NCBI GenBank assembly: GCA_003049485.1
Contig: PYST01000111.1
Span: 43,094-107,093 of the forward strand
DNA: 64,000 nt
Source of the DNA: Ophioceras dolichostomum
Lineage: Eukaryota > Ascomycota > Sordariomycetes > Magnaporthales > Ophioceraceae
Direction: 5' to 3'
Made by a program: the position numbers and the translations under genes. The notes below the pieces were generated by a model that was not told where the DNA came from, made no database searches, and saw only the letters and a list, made by a program, of their open reading frames with translations. Numbering within the stretch: position 1 is the stretch's first letter; each line of letters starts with the position of its first letter. Positions 11,751 through 24,198 of this stretch are shown here, one piece after another.

Positions 11751-14700
11751 AATGATGGCCTGCTCGTTCTTTTGTCTGTTCAAAGGCACCTGGTGAGATA
11801 TGAAGGTTAATGGTGATGACGATTGAAGCTATATGGCGGTGACTTTGCTCGTGAACCTAAGATGTGGGCACCTATCTCGGGTATGAACCTGACAAGGAGT
11901 CTATGTAGAAGAGAGATGATCGGCAGGACGACAACGTGCCGGGTTTCCGGCTACACATACCAGTGGATAAGATTTCACTGGCGCGTTTGCGTGAATTTGG
12001 CCTCAGACACCGTCACTGTAATTCTCTGATCAGATCTGTAGACCGTTCGTCTTAATCTCTCCGAGCAGCAAAAACGCAGCACAAACGCAACACAAGCACA
12101 AGACTTGGGGAGCGCCGTCGGGAAATGCAGCTGTATACCTGAGGCTTGGCCTCTGGTTGGTGTATCGGTGGGCTAGGCTAGCTACCTACCTCTAGCTAGC
12201 AAGGTTGCAAGCGAGAGGTGGAACGGGACTCAGGACTGATGATGATGGCGGCCTGGACTGGCCTGGCCTGAACGAGCACAACATCACCACCCCCATTGAC
12301 CCTTTCGTCCTACCAGCCAAGTGTGTTTGGCACATACAGGAGGGAGCACCTACATAGATACCTACATGCTCCATGCGTACTCGTCGCCAAGCATTGGCGA
12401 CAACACCCACGGATCGTCGGCTCAATCCTCCGCCCAACCACCGTAGACTTTGGCTCTGGTGATGGAGAGTCCATCTCTGAGTCCATCCCATTTTCTCCTC
12501 GGCCAACAGAGCTGCTCCTGGAGCTGCAGGTCAAGCCAATAGGCCCCGAGGCTGCAAGCCACATTGGGATGTCTCGGTGCTACTCTACGAGGAGGCAATG
12601 ATCGGCATGTTTGTGGCGTTTTGTAATTGATCAGCGGAGGACCTCCTTACCTCCTTACCTCCTGAGAGACGGTGAGATGTTTTCCTGCTCTCATCCAGAG
12701 CAGCCTGCATATGCAGGTCTTTTGGCTGCATTTGGCGGTGGGCGGGTGAAGGCATGGAGGTGGGAGGGAGACGGATGGAGATGGATGGATGGTATGTCCT
12801 TTCGCACGTATGCTTGCCTGCCGCCATCGGGCAGTCACATCATACCCACTCAAGTCTCCCGCCGCAATTAATCGAGAACCGACCCCATCCATCCCTTGTT
12901 CCCAATGCAATAGTGGATAGATGTATGGGTAGGTACCTAAGTAGGTAGGTACCTAGGTAGGTATCTACCCTATTGGGCTCGTTACTTCACGGCGAAAATG
13001 TTGGAGACCTGTTGATGATTCCGTCCCATCCTCTTCCGTGTTCGTTTGGATGCGGTGTGACGGAAACCACACCCACCTACATCGTCTTTACTGGCTGGAA
13101 GTACCCGTGCCTGCCCAATTGCCGCCTTTTCCAGCACTTATGTACCGTTGTACTTGTCCTTCGTTGCACCTGCTACGGCTTTTCGCCTCGACAAATAAGG
13201 AAGCTTCGATTTGCCTTTGACACTTCGCCCTGCGTCCGTTGTGCTTGCCGAAACACCGAGCAATTTTCCTTTGGCGCCTTTTCTTTTTCGTCTACAACAT
13301 CATGGATGCCGAAACGAGCAGTTTTACAAGCAATCGACTTACCGGACACTTTGCTCTGGGGGAATTGACGTACTCCTTCCTCTCTTCCAGCTGTCTCATG
13401 GCGCAACCCCACCTTCTCAATCACTGTCTCCTCTCTCCGAGCCGTGTCTTCGTGCTAGCTGAGAGAGCGGGGTTCGAGCAGTACAAGGTGGATGCTCGGG
13501 TGGACGAATCCGATCTTGGGATTGATATCGCGCTCAAGACTCGACGCTCCACTGAGGCTGGCTGTGCGCCAAACAGCGACCGTCATTGGTTCGGCCGGCA
13601 TATTCATGCAGATCCCCGAAATGCTTCTTTTCTCTGTTCTTGGGGGGTTCTCTTGCGGAGTCCTCTTGCGGAGCTGCTGTGCGTGCCAGCTGCCGTCTTG
13701 TCGTCGAGCTAGGCCCGGATAGACACTGTATCGATACTGGCCTCCAGACATGGCCGACTCGCGGGTCGTGGTCTCCATCGTTACGATGAGTACCGTCGCG
13801 CCTTGCTGGTGCTCCTTGCGATCGCCATTCTCCCTGCCCGTTTTAATTCCCCATTTCTGCCGAGCATTTCTCTTTCTGGTTACCAAAACCAACTATCGCG
13901 CGGAGGGGCAACCACGTCAGGCTCTGACGTCTAGGACACTCCCGCCAGCAGCGGATTGCGACCTTTACCTCAGGTACTGTATCCACCAAATGTTGACGCA
14001 ATAATTCACGAGAACTGCCAGCACGTCTGAGAAACATTGAGTAGAGCGGAGGCCAATCATAGCAGCCACTGCCGCCAGCCAACCCAGGCCGGACCAGTTT
14101 GACCGGCATCACTCCTCCTTCCGACATCCGACAGGAATTGTGGCTTGCAATGCCAGCTGGCGAGCTGCTGCGCCAAGATATCTCGTGCATCAAAATAAAC
14201 TGCACTTCCTCCTCTCCTCCACCACCCCCATCTCCTCTGAACCTCCATCACGTCCATCCCGTCCCGTCCCTCATCATCAGTCGGCGTCTCTGGCTTCCTG
14301 CACCGAGAGCATGTGAACACGATCGACGATAGCTGATTCGGTGGTGAAGCACGACGAGCGGGGATTCAGACGGCCTGGACGACATGTGTGACCCCCCTCG
14401 AGCCAGCACTGAGGACGGCAGGACAGTAGGCCGGGCCATGGACGCAATATTCCACTCATTAAATGTCAGCCAGTGCCAGCCAGCGCCAGTCAGTACTGGC
14501 AACAGCTTGCCATCTGCAGCAGTGGCACCTTCTAACCAATCTCTCCTCTTCCCCACTCGCCTTCCCGGCGTTCATCATCAGGGTGGGGGACGGAGGGAGT
14601 CTAGATCCCCAAGACCTGCGCATTCTGGACGGCGGATGTGACCACGGCCTAAGCGGCTCGTGTTAATTTGCGTGAGGGAATTCTGAGAAGTGATACGTTA

Positions 14701-15693
14701 TCGCCGTGCTCCCTTCCGGGTCCCCAGGTCGAGTGTGGACAAGACATCATCAATACGATCTCCGAGGCCGTCCAGAAGTACAAGCCAAGTATAAGGATTG
14801 CGCAACCATGTCGCAACTACTGCAATATGTAATTCCTGGCAATCTACTGGCTAGGGGCCTAGTTGACTGTGGATAGTGGCTGCATATTTGCGAGCTGCGT
14901 ACGCGATACTACTGCCGCACTATCCACCCTCCTTGGTCCGTCTAGTGCCGTCTAGTCCAAACAAAGAAAGGCTGCAGAGGGCCGTGCTGGTGTCGCGCCT
15001 GTCCGCCACAGGTTGACGACCTAATCTTCCAGGATACACAAGAAGCTCGATGTGCCAGTGCGTCTCGCAGCAGAAGGAAGTAGACGGAGCAGTAGTCCTC
15101 GTTGCCTCCTGCCCAGCCCTTCCCCTCCGTGGACCCCAACCTCCTCGATCGTCCTTGGTCCTTCAGGGTCCAAGTGAGGGTTTGAGGGAAGGTGCTCCAC
15201 CTACTTTACACGAACCCTACAACAAGAGACATCAGGAAAGAAAGTGAAACCACTGCTCAGGCTGGTTGCTGGGCACCCTTTCAGACGGATCACAAATCGG
15301 TACCCACACTGCTACACTCACCGGCGGCTCCAAGGGTCTTGGGTTAAGCTGCTGTCCGAGCTCCCAGCTCCCCCCAAGCCTCCGAGCTCTTTGCAGTATC
15401 CGTATCAGTATCAGCCCCCTTTTCAGAGATTATCCCCCGCGGCTCTCGGGGAGCCCAGAGCTTCCCTCTCCCTTCTCTCAACAAATTCGTCGTCTCCCTC
15501 CACCTACCCTCTCTTTCTTCCTCTCCGAGCCTCTCCTTTCCACTTTTTCGCCGCTCGTCCATCCTTTTTCATTCCTCCATCTCTGATTTCTGCAGCATCG
15601 GCGAACATATCTCGGCCAGTCAGTGTTTCTGCTACTGGTTCTCAAAGTCTCACGCTCTCTCTAGACGGGACACTCTCGTCTCCCAGCAACACG
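11751..15693. other. 3.9 kb gene-poor region upstream of the Ppo gene
   Basis: No gene is supportable. At 13303-13930 the plus strand has overlapping frames with hydrophobic stretches, including a well-placed ATG at 13303, but they share no frame, have no clean splice sites and lack the high third-position GC of the real genes here. TAGGTA-type palindromes occur at 12172-12200 and 12928-12970. The last ~400 nt before 15694 are CT-rich, as in a promoter or long leader. Confidence 0.45.
12928..12970. repeat. Dense TAGGTA/TACCTA palindromic cluster
   Basis: This is the longest of many occurrences in the window: tandem GTAGGTACCTA, GTAGGTAGGTACCTAGGTAGGTA and TCTACCC units that can pair with each other. 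All such copies lie between genes. The function is unknown. Confidence 0.7.
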
Positions 15694-18600
15694 ATGGCTT
15701 CTAGTTCCAACCTCGTGTCGCACGCCAATGGAGAGTCCTCCGGTACCCAGACCGCGGCCGCCCTGAACGGCAGCGGCGGGGCCGCCGCCAATGGACTCTA
15801 CAACGGCACCTCTGGGGGCGGCAAGGCGTCCAAGAGTTCTGGGCCCCCGGCTCCCCTGGCTACCGATGGCCGGCCGATGAAAGCCGACCGCAAGGGCGTC
15901 ACCGCGGCCTTCACGCAGTTTGCCCAGCTCATCCACGCCTCGCGTCGACCGTTGCCCACCCAGCACGGTGACGGCACCTACGCTGTCCAGAAGACTCAGA
16001 CGGGTTTGCTCAAGGACCTCAAGTACATCCGCCTGAAGGGTATGCTAGCAACCTATCATTCTCACTCACTTCTCAGACTACCCTGTGCCCCTGTCTCCTT
16101 TCTTCGGCATGTGCTGATGTAACCACGAAACACCCTCCATCACAGACCTCAAGACGCTCTTTGCTCTGATCAAGGCCAAGGTCACCGGCCAGATGCTCAC
16201 GGACGACAAGACCATGCTTATGGAGCGGGTCATTCAGCTCGTGGCCGGGCTGCCTCACACCTCCAAGACGCGAGTGAAGCTGACGGATAACTTCCTGTCC
16301 GATCTGTGGTACAGCCTGGACCATCCGCCGCTTAACTTCGTCGGTGATAAGTACATGTACCGAATGGCCGATGGGTCCAACAACGTGAGTTTCTTGCTTG
16401 GCTGCCACCTTGGCACTTGGGACTTTCTCCTTCCTCCTACATAATGTCAAGATTTGCGTAAGTAGTGTGAAACTAACAGCGTTGCTCCGTTCAGAACACA
16501 CTCTTCCCTCAGCTTGGCGCGGCTGGCAGCACCTATGCCCGGTCCGTGCTGCCGACGGTGGTGCCGCCCGGAGCACTTCCGGACCCCGCCCTCATCTTCG
16601 ACTCATTCATGGGACGGAGCTCGAACACATTCCGGAAGCATCCTAATAACGTGTCGAGCATCTTGTGGTATTGGGCCACCATCATCATTCACGGTAAGCT
16701 AACATCTGCGCCCGCCACTCTTCGTGGAACCCTCGTGGAGTCGGACCCCAACTAACATTACCCCTCCCCGCCTGCAGACATTTTCTGGACGGACTACAAG
16801 GACAACACCAAGAACAAGACGTCTTCGTACCTTGACCTCTCGCCCCTCTACGGCAGCAACCAGGCCATGCAGGACACGATCCGCACCTTCAAGGACGGCA
16901 AGCTCAAGCCGGATACGTACGCCGACAAACGGCTGCACGGGATGCCTCCCGGCGTGAGCGTGCTTCTGATCATGTTCAACCGGTTCCACAACTATGTCGC
17001 CACCAACCTCGCGGCCATCAACGAGGGAGGACGCTTCACGCCCCCGCCGCCGGACCAGGAGTTCCACGGCGACAAGGAGAAGAAGGATGCGGCGTGGAAG
17101 AAGCACGACAACGACCTCTTCCAGACGGCGCGGCTGGTGACGTCCGGCCTGTACATCAACATCACGCTCGTCGACTACGTGCGCAACATCGTCAACCTCA
17201 ACCGCGCCGACACCACCTGGACGCTCGACCCGCGACAGGCCACGGGCGCCGACGTTGGCACGGCCAAGGGGGCCGAGCGCGGTACGGGCAGCATAGTGTC
17301 TGCTGAGTTCAACCTGTGCTACCGCTGGCACTCCTGCATCTCGGAGAAGGACGATCTCTGGGTGCAGGAGTTCTACCGGGACCTCTTCGGCAAGCCGGGG
17401 GCCGCCGTCGACCCGCACGAGATGATCATGGGCTTCGGCAAATTCGAGAAGTCCGTGCCCGACGACCCGGCCGCGCGCACCTTCGGCGGCTTCCAGCGCG
17501 GGCCCGACGGCAAGTTCAGCGACGACGACCTCGTCAACTGCATCTCGGACGCGGTCGAGGACGTCGCCGGCGCGTTCGGCGCGCGCAACGTGCCCCAGGC
17601 CATGCGGCCCGTCGAGATCCTCGGCATCCTGCAGGGCCGGCGGTGGAAGCTCGCGGGCCTGAACGAATTCCGGAAGCACTTCGGACTCAAGCCGTACGAG
17701 ACGTTCGAAGACATCAACCCGGACCCGTTCGTGTCCTCACAGCTGCGGCGCCTGTACGACCACCCGGACTTCGTCGAGTTGTACCCGGGTCTCGTGGCTG
17801 AGGACGACAAGAAGCCCATGGTGCCTGGCGTGGGTATCGCACCGACGTACACCATCTCGCGCGTCGTGCTCTCCGACGCCGTCTGCCTCGTGCGCGGCGA
17901 CCGCTTCTACACGACTGACTACCACCCGCGCAGCCTCACGAACTGGGGCTACAACGAGGTGCAATACGACCTGGGCGTCAACCACGGCTGCGTGTTCTAT
18001 AAGCTGTTCATCCGCGCCTTCCCCTCGCACTTCCGGCAGAACTCGGTCTACGCGCACTACCCGATGGTGGTACCGTCAGAGAACAGGCGCATCCTCTCCT
18101 CGCTCGGCAGGGTGGACCTCTTCGACTTCTCGCGCCCGGTTGCGATCCCTCCCCGGATCAACATCACGTCCTACGGCGCGGCCAAGTACGTGCTCGAGAA
18201 CCAGGACAAGTACCGCGTGACGTGGGCGGAGGGGCTCTCGTTCCTCATGGGCGCCGGGGGCGAACGCTTCATGCTCTCGGGCGACAGCCCCTTCCACGCC
18301 GGCCAGCGCCAGTGCATGCACGCCCTGCTGTACCGCGACAACTGGCACGCACACATCAAGAACTTCTACGCGGGCATCACCGAGAAGCTCCTCCAAGAGA
18401 AATGCTACACCCTGGGCGCGTCCACCACGACGAAGTACGTCGACATCATCCGCGACGTCGGCAACATGGCGCACGTGCACTTCGCCTCGCGCGTGTTCGG
18501 GCTCCCGCTCAAGACGAAGCAGAACTCTAAGGGGATCTACACCGAGCAGGAGATGTACGCCGTGCTGTCCGTCATCTTCGTGACCATCTTCTTCGACATC

Positions 18601-19551
18601 GACCCAGCCAAGTCGTTCCCACTGCGCCAGGCCGCGAAGGCGGTGTGCGGCCAGCTGGGGAAGCTGGTGGAGGCTAACGTCAAGAGCATCAACTCCGGTT
18701 TTGGGGTCCTCGCGTCGCTGTTCACCACGCCTCCGTCTAAGGGCGATCCGCTGGCGGTCTACGGGGACAGCATGGTGCGCGGGCTTAAGAAGGCCGGGTT
18801 GAGCAATTATGATATTGCGTGGAGCCAAATCGTGCCGACTGCTGGTGCGATGGTGCCGAATCAGGCTGAGGTGGTAAGTCTTTGCGCTTCTTCTTCCTTC
18901 CCCTCTCATCAAATAATCAGAGCGCAGGCCCGGTGCAGTTGAAGGCGTTGGCTGATTGACTGACTGGACGTCGCTCGCCCTCATCAACCAAATCAGTTCG
19001 CCCAAGCCGTAGACTTCTACCTCTCCCCCGCCGGCATCAAGTACCTCTCCGCCCTGCACCACACAGCGACCCAGCCCACCACGCCCGAGACCGACGCGCT
19101 CCTGCTCGGCTACGCAATGGAAGGCATCCGCCTCGCGGGCACCTTCGGGTCCTACCGCTCCGTATCCGCCCCCGACACGATCAAAGAAGACCACGGCGCC
19201 AGCATCCCCGTCAAAGCCGGCGACCGCGTCTTCGTCTCGTTCGTCTCCGCGGCGCGCGATCCTAAACACTTCCCCTCCCCAGACGAGGTGAACCCTCGCC
19301 GACCGCTCGAGTCGTACATCCACTACGGCCTTGGCGCGCACGCGTGTCTAGGCAGGGAGGCCTCACAGGTCGCGCTGACCGAGATGTTCCGCGCGCTGTT
19401 CCGACGGCGCAATGTGAGGAGGATGCCAGGTCCTCAGGGCGAGCTGAAGAAGGTGGCGAGGCCGGGTGGGTTTTATGTGTACATGCGGGAGGACTGGGGA
19501 GGGCTGTGGCCGTTCCCGCTGAGCATGCGGATCATGTGGGATGAGGACTGA
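15694..19551 (+). CDS. Ppo-type fatty acid dioxygenase-cytochrome P450 fusion
   Basis: Five exons (15694-16039, 16146-16384, 16495-16693, 16778-18873, 18997-19551) give 1144 aa, the usual length of psi-factor-producing oxygenases/linoleate diol synthases. All introns are GT-AG and phase-consistent. ATG 15694 follows a CT-rich leader; the frame upstream lacks an ATG. The N-terminal half is an animal-heme-peroxidase-type dioxygenase. The distal His is in IIIHD (His261, split by intron 3), followed by TSSYLDLSPLYGSN, and the catalytic Tyr/proximal His motif YRWH is at 443-446. The C-terminal P450 half has MVPNQAEV (the conserved Asn-Gln pair), EGIR and the heme-thiolate motif HYGLGAHACLG with Cys1077. 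Both halves therefore look active, unlike PpoC-type enzymes that lack the Cys. Expected products are hydroperoxy- and dihydroxy-oxylipins from C18 fatty acids, which act in spore and mycotoxin regulation. The regiochemistry (5,8- or 7,8-diol) cannot be read from sequence alone. Confidence 0.95.
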
Positions 19552-20808
19552 GGACTGGGCTGATGAACGGGGACTGGATTGAGTTTGAGAGATGACGATG
19601 TTGCATGCTTCCAGTAGGAGGGGAGCGCTCTTAGGTGATGTGTTTTCCTATTCGCCAAGTGATGAGCTCGATATCTTGCCCGATGAGGGATTGACGGGTT
19701 TGGGAAGCGTTGGATGGTTAAGGGCGAGGCAGACGGGAGGGAGGAACGCGATTCAGATTGTCAACTCGGTAGATTTCGCGGGCTTGGATAACGTAATGTC
19801 AGATCGTCAAATGGATTGGATGGATCGGAGGACTGATGAGCAGTATCGCCATAGTTTTTACCTATAGCCTCTTTTACTAGTAATGAACTACGTTATTAAC
19901 AATGCCTAGTTACTGTTATTGCCAAGCCATCATCCGGAATCACCAGGGCTGCGTGGTAGATTGCGCCGCGCGTGGACATTGGTTGCATTCTCAACATGAG
20001 ACGGCTCGGCTTGATGCTTCTGCCCTGATATGCCTCGAGCAGTCGTTGGCCAGAACCTGCCTAGCGTATTAGTAAACGTACTCCAATCGTATTGTCATGG
20101 GATAATAGCTTCGAGGCAAGAACCTGCTTCGGCGCGGTGGCGCACTTGTAGTAGACCTAAGGTTTGCGGCTCAACGATAGAGTTACCTCTCTTACCTACC
20201 TACTACTATAGGTACCTACCTACTACCTACTCACCACAGCGCGGGGCTGAGCAGCCGCCCTTGTTTCTACGATAGGGTCACTCGACCGCGTTGGATTGCA
20301 ATGACCTTGCGGAAAACTGCCGAGTAGTTTATACCACGCATCGAGAGACCAGTGGTTGGTTTGTTCTACATATTGTCATGATTCCCTTTCCTTGCGCGTA
20401 ATGGTGAAATGCACGTCTTACTCTTTCTCTCGACGCTTGTCGGAGTCGGGAACGAGAGTATGTTGGTTAAACGACAAATGCATGTATTTCGGAGACGAGA
20501 AAAGAAGCTGCGTAATATTGAGTGCAAATAACAAATATGGGCACCGGGGTTGATACTTCTTAGAGCAGGCTTGATCCGCTTCGTCAGTGGAACAATCTCC
20601 AGGAACATGCCCGACTGCGGAGGAGACAGCGAGGTGCTTGCCACGTTCCCATGTACTGTGCCTACAATACATAGTGCAAGCAGTTTGGGAAGTGTCGACT
20701 AGGACACCGCCCAAGGGATGTTGTCAGAATCTGCTTCTTCTAAGTTGGTAGCCGCGTCCCGAGAGAACCCGGGCCACGGTTTCGGGCTACAGCCACCAAG
20801 CCCTCGCG
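19552..20808. other. Intergenic downstream of the Ppo gene
   Basis: No gene recognised. A TACCTA/TAGGTA cluster lies at 20191-20232. The Ppo 3' flank and the 3' end of the minus-strand 2EXR-like locus converge here. Confidence 0.55.
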
Positions 20809-21710
20809 TCACTCAATTGAGCGAATCACTCCCTCAAGCCGCCAGTGCTTCACGGCAATCTCCACTTCCTTCTGCAACAATCCAAGAAATCTTGTTTGGT
20901 TGGCCAACATTTCATCACCGAGGAGGAGCGGAGGCTTCATGTTGCAGTACTTGTAGACGAGGCCCTCGACGCTGAGCTGCAGGCGGTCCAGCTTGATGCC
21001 CTCCAGCAGAGTCATGATTGTCCATGTGCGACATTAGATTCCTCGGACATCAAGCCTGTCTCGCGTCGACCAGCCGGCACACCTCCCATAGGATCCATCG
21101 GCGCGCCGTTCTTCCCACCTGTCTAGGTAGAGCAATCGGCAGCTGACGGTCTGCGGAGCGAACACGTCGAAGCCGATGCTCACGTCGCGCAGGAGCGACA
21201 GGCGGTCGTAGCCGTCCCAGGACAGGCGCTCGAAGCCAGCGGAGAAGACTGGGATCTCGCCGGTCCAATGATCGCCGGGGAGATAGAACTGGTTCCCGGC
21301 GTAGAACACCGTGGTGGCCTCGAACTGCACCTGGCGGCAGACACCTCGGATCAGGCCCATGGCAAAGTGGTCGCCCAGGCGCCAGAACAGCTCCTCATCC
21401 GGGATGCCCGCGAATCTGGACCAACGCTTCCCCGTCGCAGGATCATGTAGATCTTGGGGGTAATCGGGTCGTAGGTCAGGTCAGTAGCCCAGAGTCCCGG
21501 CACGAGGATCCTGCGTCCGGTGAGCGCCCGTTTATAGATCATGAGCCTGATCCCAGGGGGGAGGTAAGTGAACCCGTGGAACTCGGAGCCTATGCGCTTC
21601 TTCCGAGCTTTCTCGATGGCCAGCCTTCGGGCCTGCCTTCTGATCGCGCGGACTTCCGGCGTGTCGTCGGGCTGGTCTGCCGTGGCGAAGGGGCTGAGGC
21701 CGACCAGCAT
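20809..21710 (-). pseudogene. 2EXR-like fungal protein, frameshifted (copy 1)
   Basis: From ATG 21710 the frame encodes a basic stretch and then the 2EXR/F-box-like core (FHGFTYLPPGIRLMIYKRAL, then TGRRILVPGLW). Homology then moves to another frame around 21430-21480 (KRWSRFAGIPDEELFWRLGD, VQFEATTVFYAGNQFYLPGD, LLRDVSIGFDVF). That frame is interrupted by TAA at 21034-21036 and resumes with GIKLDRLQLSVEGL to 20809. No GT donor fits the frame change, so it is not a simple intron. The TAA is one CpA-to-TpA step from CAA. The same domain order recurs in the tandem copy at 23264-24198. 2EXR proteins are an expanded family of unknown function in Pezizomycotina. A working gene would need the shift to be a sequence error. 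Confidence 0.7.
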
Positions 21711-23263
21711 TTTGAGGCGCGACAAGAACGGGATCAACAGAGGCTGGGCGACAGGCTGGGCGATCTCGTTGCGGTAGTCGGCTAAGCGCTCATCGCAACA
21801 CTTCGTGCGTTGTTCGATAAAGCAGTTCGTTGTACATGTGGGGAGGCGGAAGCCAGGGTCGCCGGGCTGGCCGCCGCATTCCACTTGTAGGCAAGCTCCG
21901 TTGAAACAGGCATGGCTGGGGATTAGAGAAGACGTCCGAGGAGTTGCTGCTTCGAGGACATTGGGGTATAAGTTTCCTGGCGAGGAACAACTGGTGAATG
22001 CGATGAGATTGGGAGAGGCAGCATTGATCTCTCTCTGTGAGTGTCTCTCTGTGAGTGTCTCTCTGTGAGTGTCTCTCTGTGAGTGTCTCTCTGTGAGTGC
22101 GTGCTGTGCAAAAGCTGCTCCATTTCTACGAACAACAACTACTCTAGACATTCATATATGCAGAAAAGCCTGCCGAGGCGGTGCCTTTTGCACGAATGAG
22201 ACCTCGTTCATTGTTCGATCGCCCGAAACCACCATCATTGTTCATCATTGTACTTCGGAACTCCAAGACAGTTTTGCCCCGAAACGTCCCGGTCCATTGA
22301 CCCTTTTGTGGGCATTGGGCAATAACGATCTCTGTAAAGGAACTCCTCCCATTGCTAGTCCAAAGCCATAGAGATTCATAATGGCATTCTTTGGAACACA
22401 AAGCCAGAGTTTGTGACGAGAACTCGGACCATCGGTATCATATACCTTCTACATAGTACCACCTACCTACCTCCGTAGGCTACCTATAGGTACAAGAACG
22501 AGTCGCAGTCTGCTTGTCTCGCCAATCCCGAATCTGGCACGATCTCACACCTCAACAACATCACTTGTTCTTCCGCTCCAATATCTCCCCTCCAAGCTCA
22601 AGTGGAAACACGAGCCGCCTCTCATTCCGAAACATCAAAGCCATGGGCTCTGCAAAGACCACAAGACCTGACATAAATAGATGCAAGTGTGACTCATACT
22701 ACGACTCACAAGGAACCCGGCATACCGCGGTGGTTTAAGACCGTGGCAGCAGTGGCTGCCCGTCGTCGGTGGCCTACCCTGAGTCAAAGAAGTAGTAGTT
22801 ACCTACGTAGACCACGAACGCAAGGACTGGGATAAAGTGCAAAACCCATAATTAGCTCTCGGGGAGGACCACAGTCTTGCCCGTAGTTTCGCCCTCAGAG
22901 TCGGGGGCTAATTACGTGAAAAATAGAGAGAGGATTTATTCACAGATCACGGAAAAGATTCGTAGAAAATAGAAAGACGCAATTTTCGGTGCTCGTGGTC
23001 TGCTCGCCGTCCGTCATGTGTAATGTCTGGATCGACTAGCCAGCCGTAGAAGAGCCTCGCTGTGAATGTATAGCATGGTTGAGGTACCTAGATGAAATAT
23101 CGGACAAGAACGGGAATGGGAAATATGAGGATTTTGTCTTAGAGGAGTCCTCAATAACCAATTGGTAGGTATCTACTTAGTATCAGAATAAGTTCTCTGC
23201 CCTTGCCGTTTCCATGCGGTGGGACAGCTCCTGCTCGATGCATGCTTTCTCCTCGTTGTTGCA
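21711..23263. other. Spacer between the two 2EXR-like copies
   Basis: The frame of copy 1 stays open upstream to about 22151 but has no convincing start beyond 21710 and crosses a 14-nt minisatellite. TACCTA/TAGGTA motifs occur at 22461-22492 and near 23160. No other gene is supportable. Confidence 0.5.
22028..22098. repeat. 14-nt tandem repeat, five copies
   Basis: The unit TGTCTCTCTGTGAG recurs with exact 14-nt spacing (GTGAG starts at 22037, 22051, 22065, 22079 and 22093). It lies just upstream of the first 2EXR-like copy. The unit length is not a multiple of three. Confidence 0.9.
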
Positions 23264-24198
23264 TCAAGCTGTGACCTCGATCACCTTGGGCAGCCCGGCC
23301 GTCCACTCGGGGAGATCTCCTAGGCAGTAGCACGGGCGCCAACAACGGTCCCGCTCCCCGGCGGCGGGGCAGTCATTGTTCTCGAAACTTAAATGCAGGC
23401 GGTCGAGACGCCTCCTCCTGACCAGGGCCACACTCGCCCGCATCCTCCACACGTCGTTCAGACGGGGCGTCTCGCGCCGGCCTCCGAACTTACAAAGGGT
23501 CTCGAATCCTAAGCTGACATCCCGTAGGAGGGAGAATTTGGGGCTGCTCCGGTACCGCTCCTCCGGGGTCGGGGCTCGCCACGAATCGAAGTGGCTGAAC
23601 CAGGGGTCGATGTCGGAGCGGCTAGAGAAGCAGCCGTTCAGGCTGGGGCAAGAAGGCTGTGTCTGCTTCTCGCTGTTCTAGGGGAAAAGCACGACGAACT
23701 GGTTGCCGGTGTACATGTGACGCGCTGGATGAGTCGGCTGACACCGAACACTAGTCCGGCGGCGAAGCGGTCGTAGAAGCGCCAGATGAAGACATTTTCA
23801 GTCAGCCTTCGGAAGCGGCGAGACTTGTTGAATTCCTTCTGGGAGGAACAACAGGTGGAGGGGGGATCATCACGGCAGTATGTTGGGAACCTGGGCACGA
23901 CTGCCGGAGACTCCATCAGCCACCAAGATGGCACGGGGATCTTCCGTCCCGTCGGCACGTTTTTGTAGATAATCTCTCGCAGCTCGGGCGGCAGGTCGAT
24001 GAAGCCGTGGAGCTCGGTGCCGACCTGTCGCTGCCGCGCGCGCTCCGTCATGCGGCGTTGGGCCCAGCATACCAGACAATGGTTCGTATTGGTGCTTTCG
24101 TCCTCGGGAAACGCGCCGGTCTCGGTCGTCCGGTCAAGCATGGCCGCGTGATCTGTAGAAAGGACGGGGATGTCGGCGCCTTCCTTGAGATAGGTCAT
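23264..24198 (-). pseudogene. 2EXR-like fungal protein, frameshifted (copy 2)
   Basis: From ATG 24198 the product carries ELHGFIDLPPELREIIYKNV and TGRKIPVPSWWLM, then RRFRRLTENVFIWRFYDRF, parallel to copy 1. The frame shifts near 23720, after GVSRLIQ, into MYTGNQFVVLFP. It meets TAG at 23678-23680 (one CpA-to-TpA step from CAG) and reads on through DPWFSHFDSWRAPTPEERY, FSLLRDVSLGFETL and RRRRLDRLHLSFENNDC to 23264. The colinear match with copy 1 shows a local duplication. Both copies carry a frameshift plus a nonsense codon. As with copy 1, family function is unknown. Confidence 0.7.

Noticed and set aside
13239..14004. Overlapping plus-strand frames with hydrophobic segments
   Set aside because: Could not be joined through plausible introns, third-position GC is low compared with real genes here, and no motif is recognisable.
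16699..19341. Long minus-strand frames (326 and 421 codons) opposite the Ppo gene
   Set aside because: They are antisense shadows of a GC3-rich gene with confirmed motifs on the plus strand.
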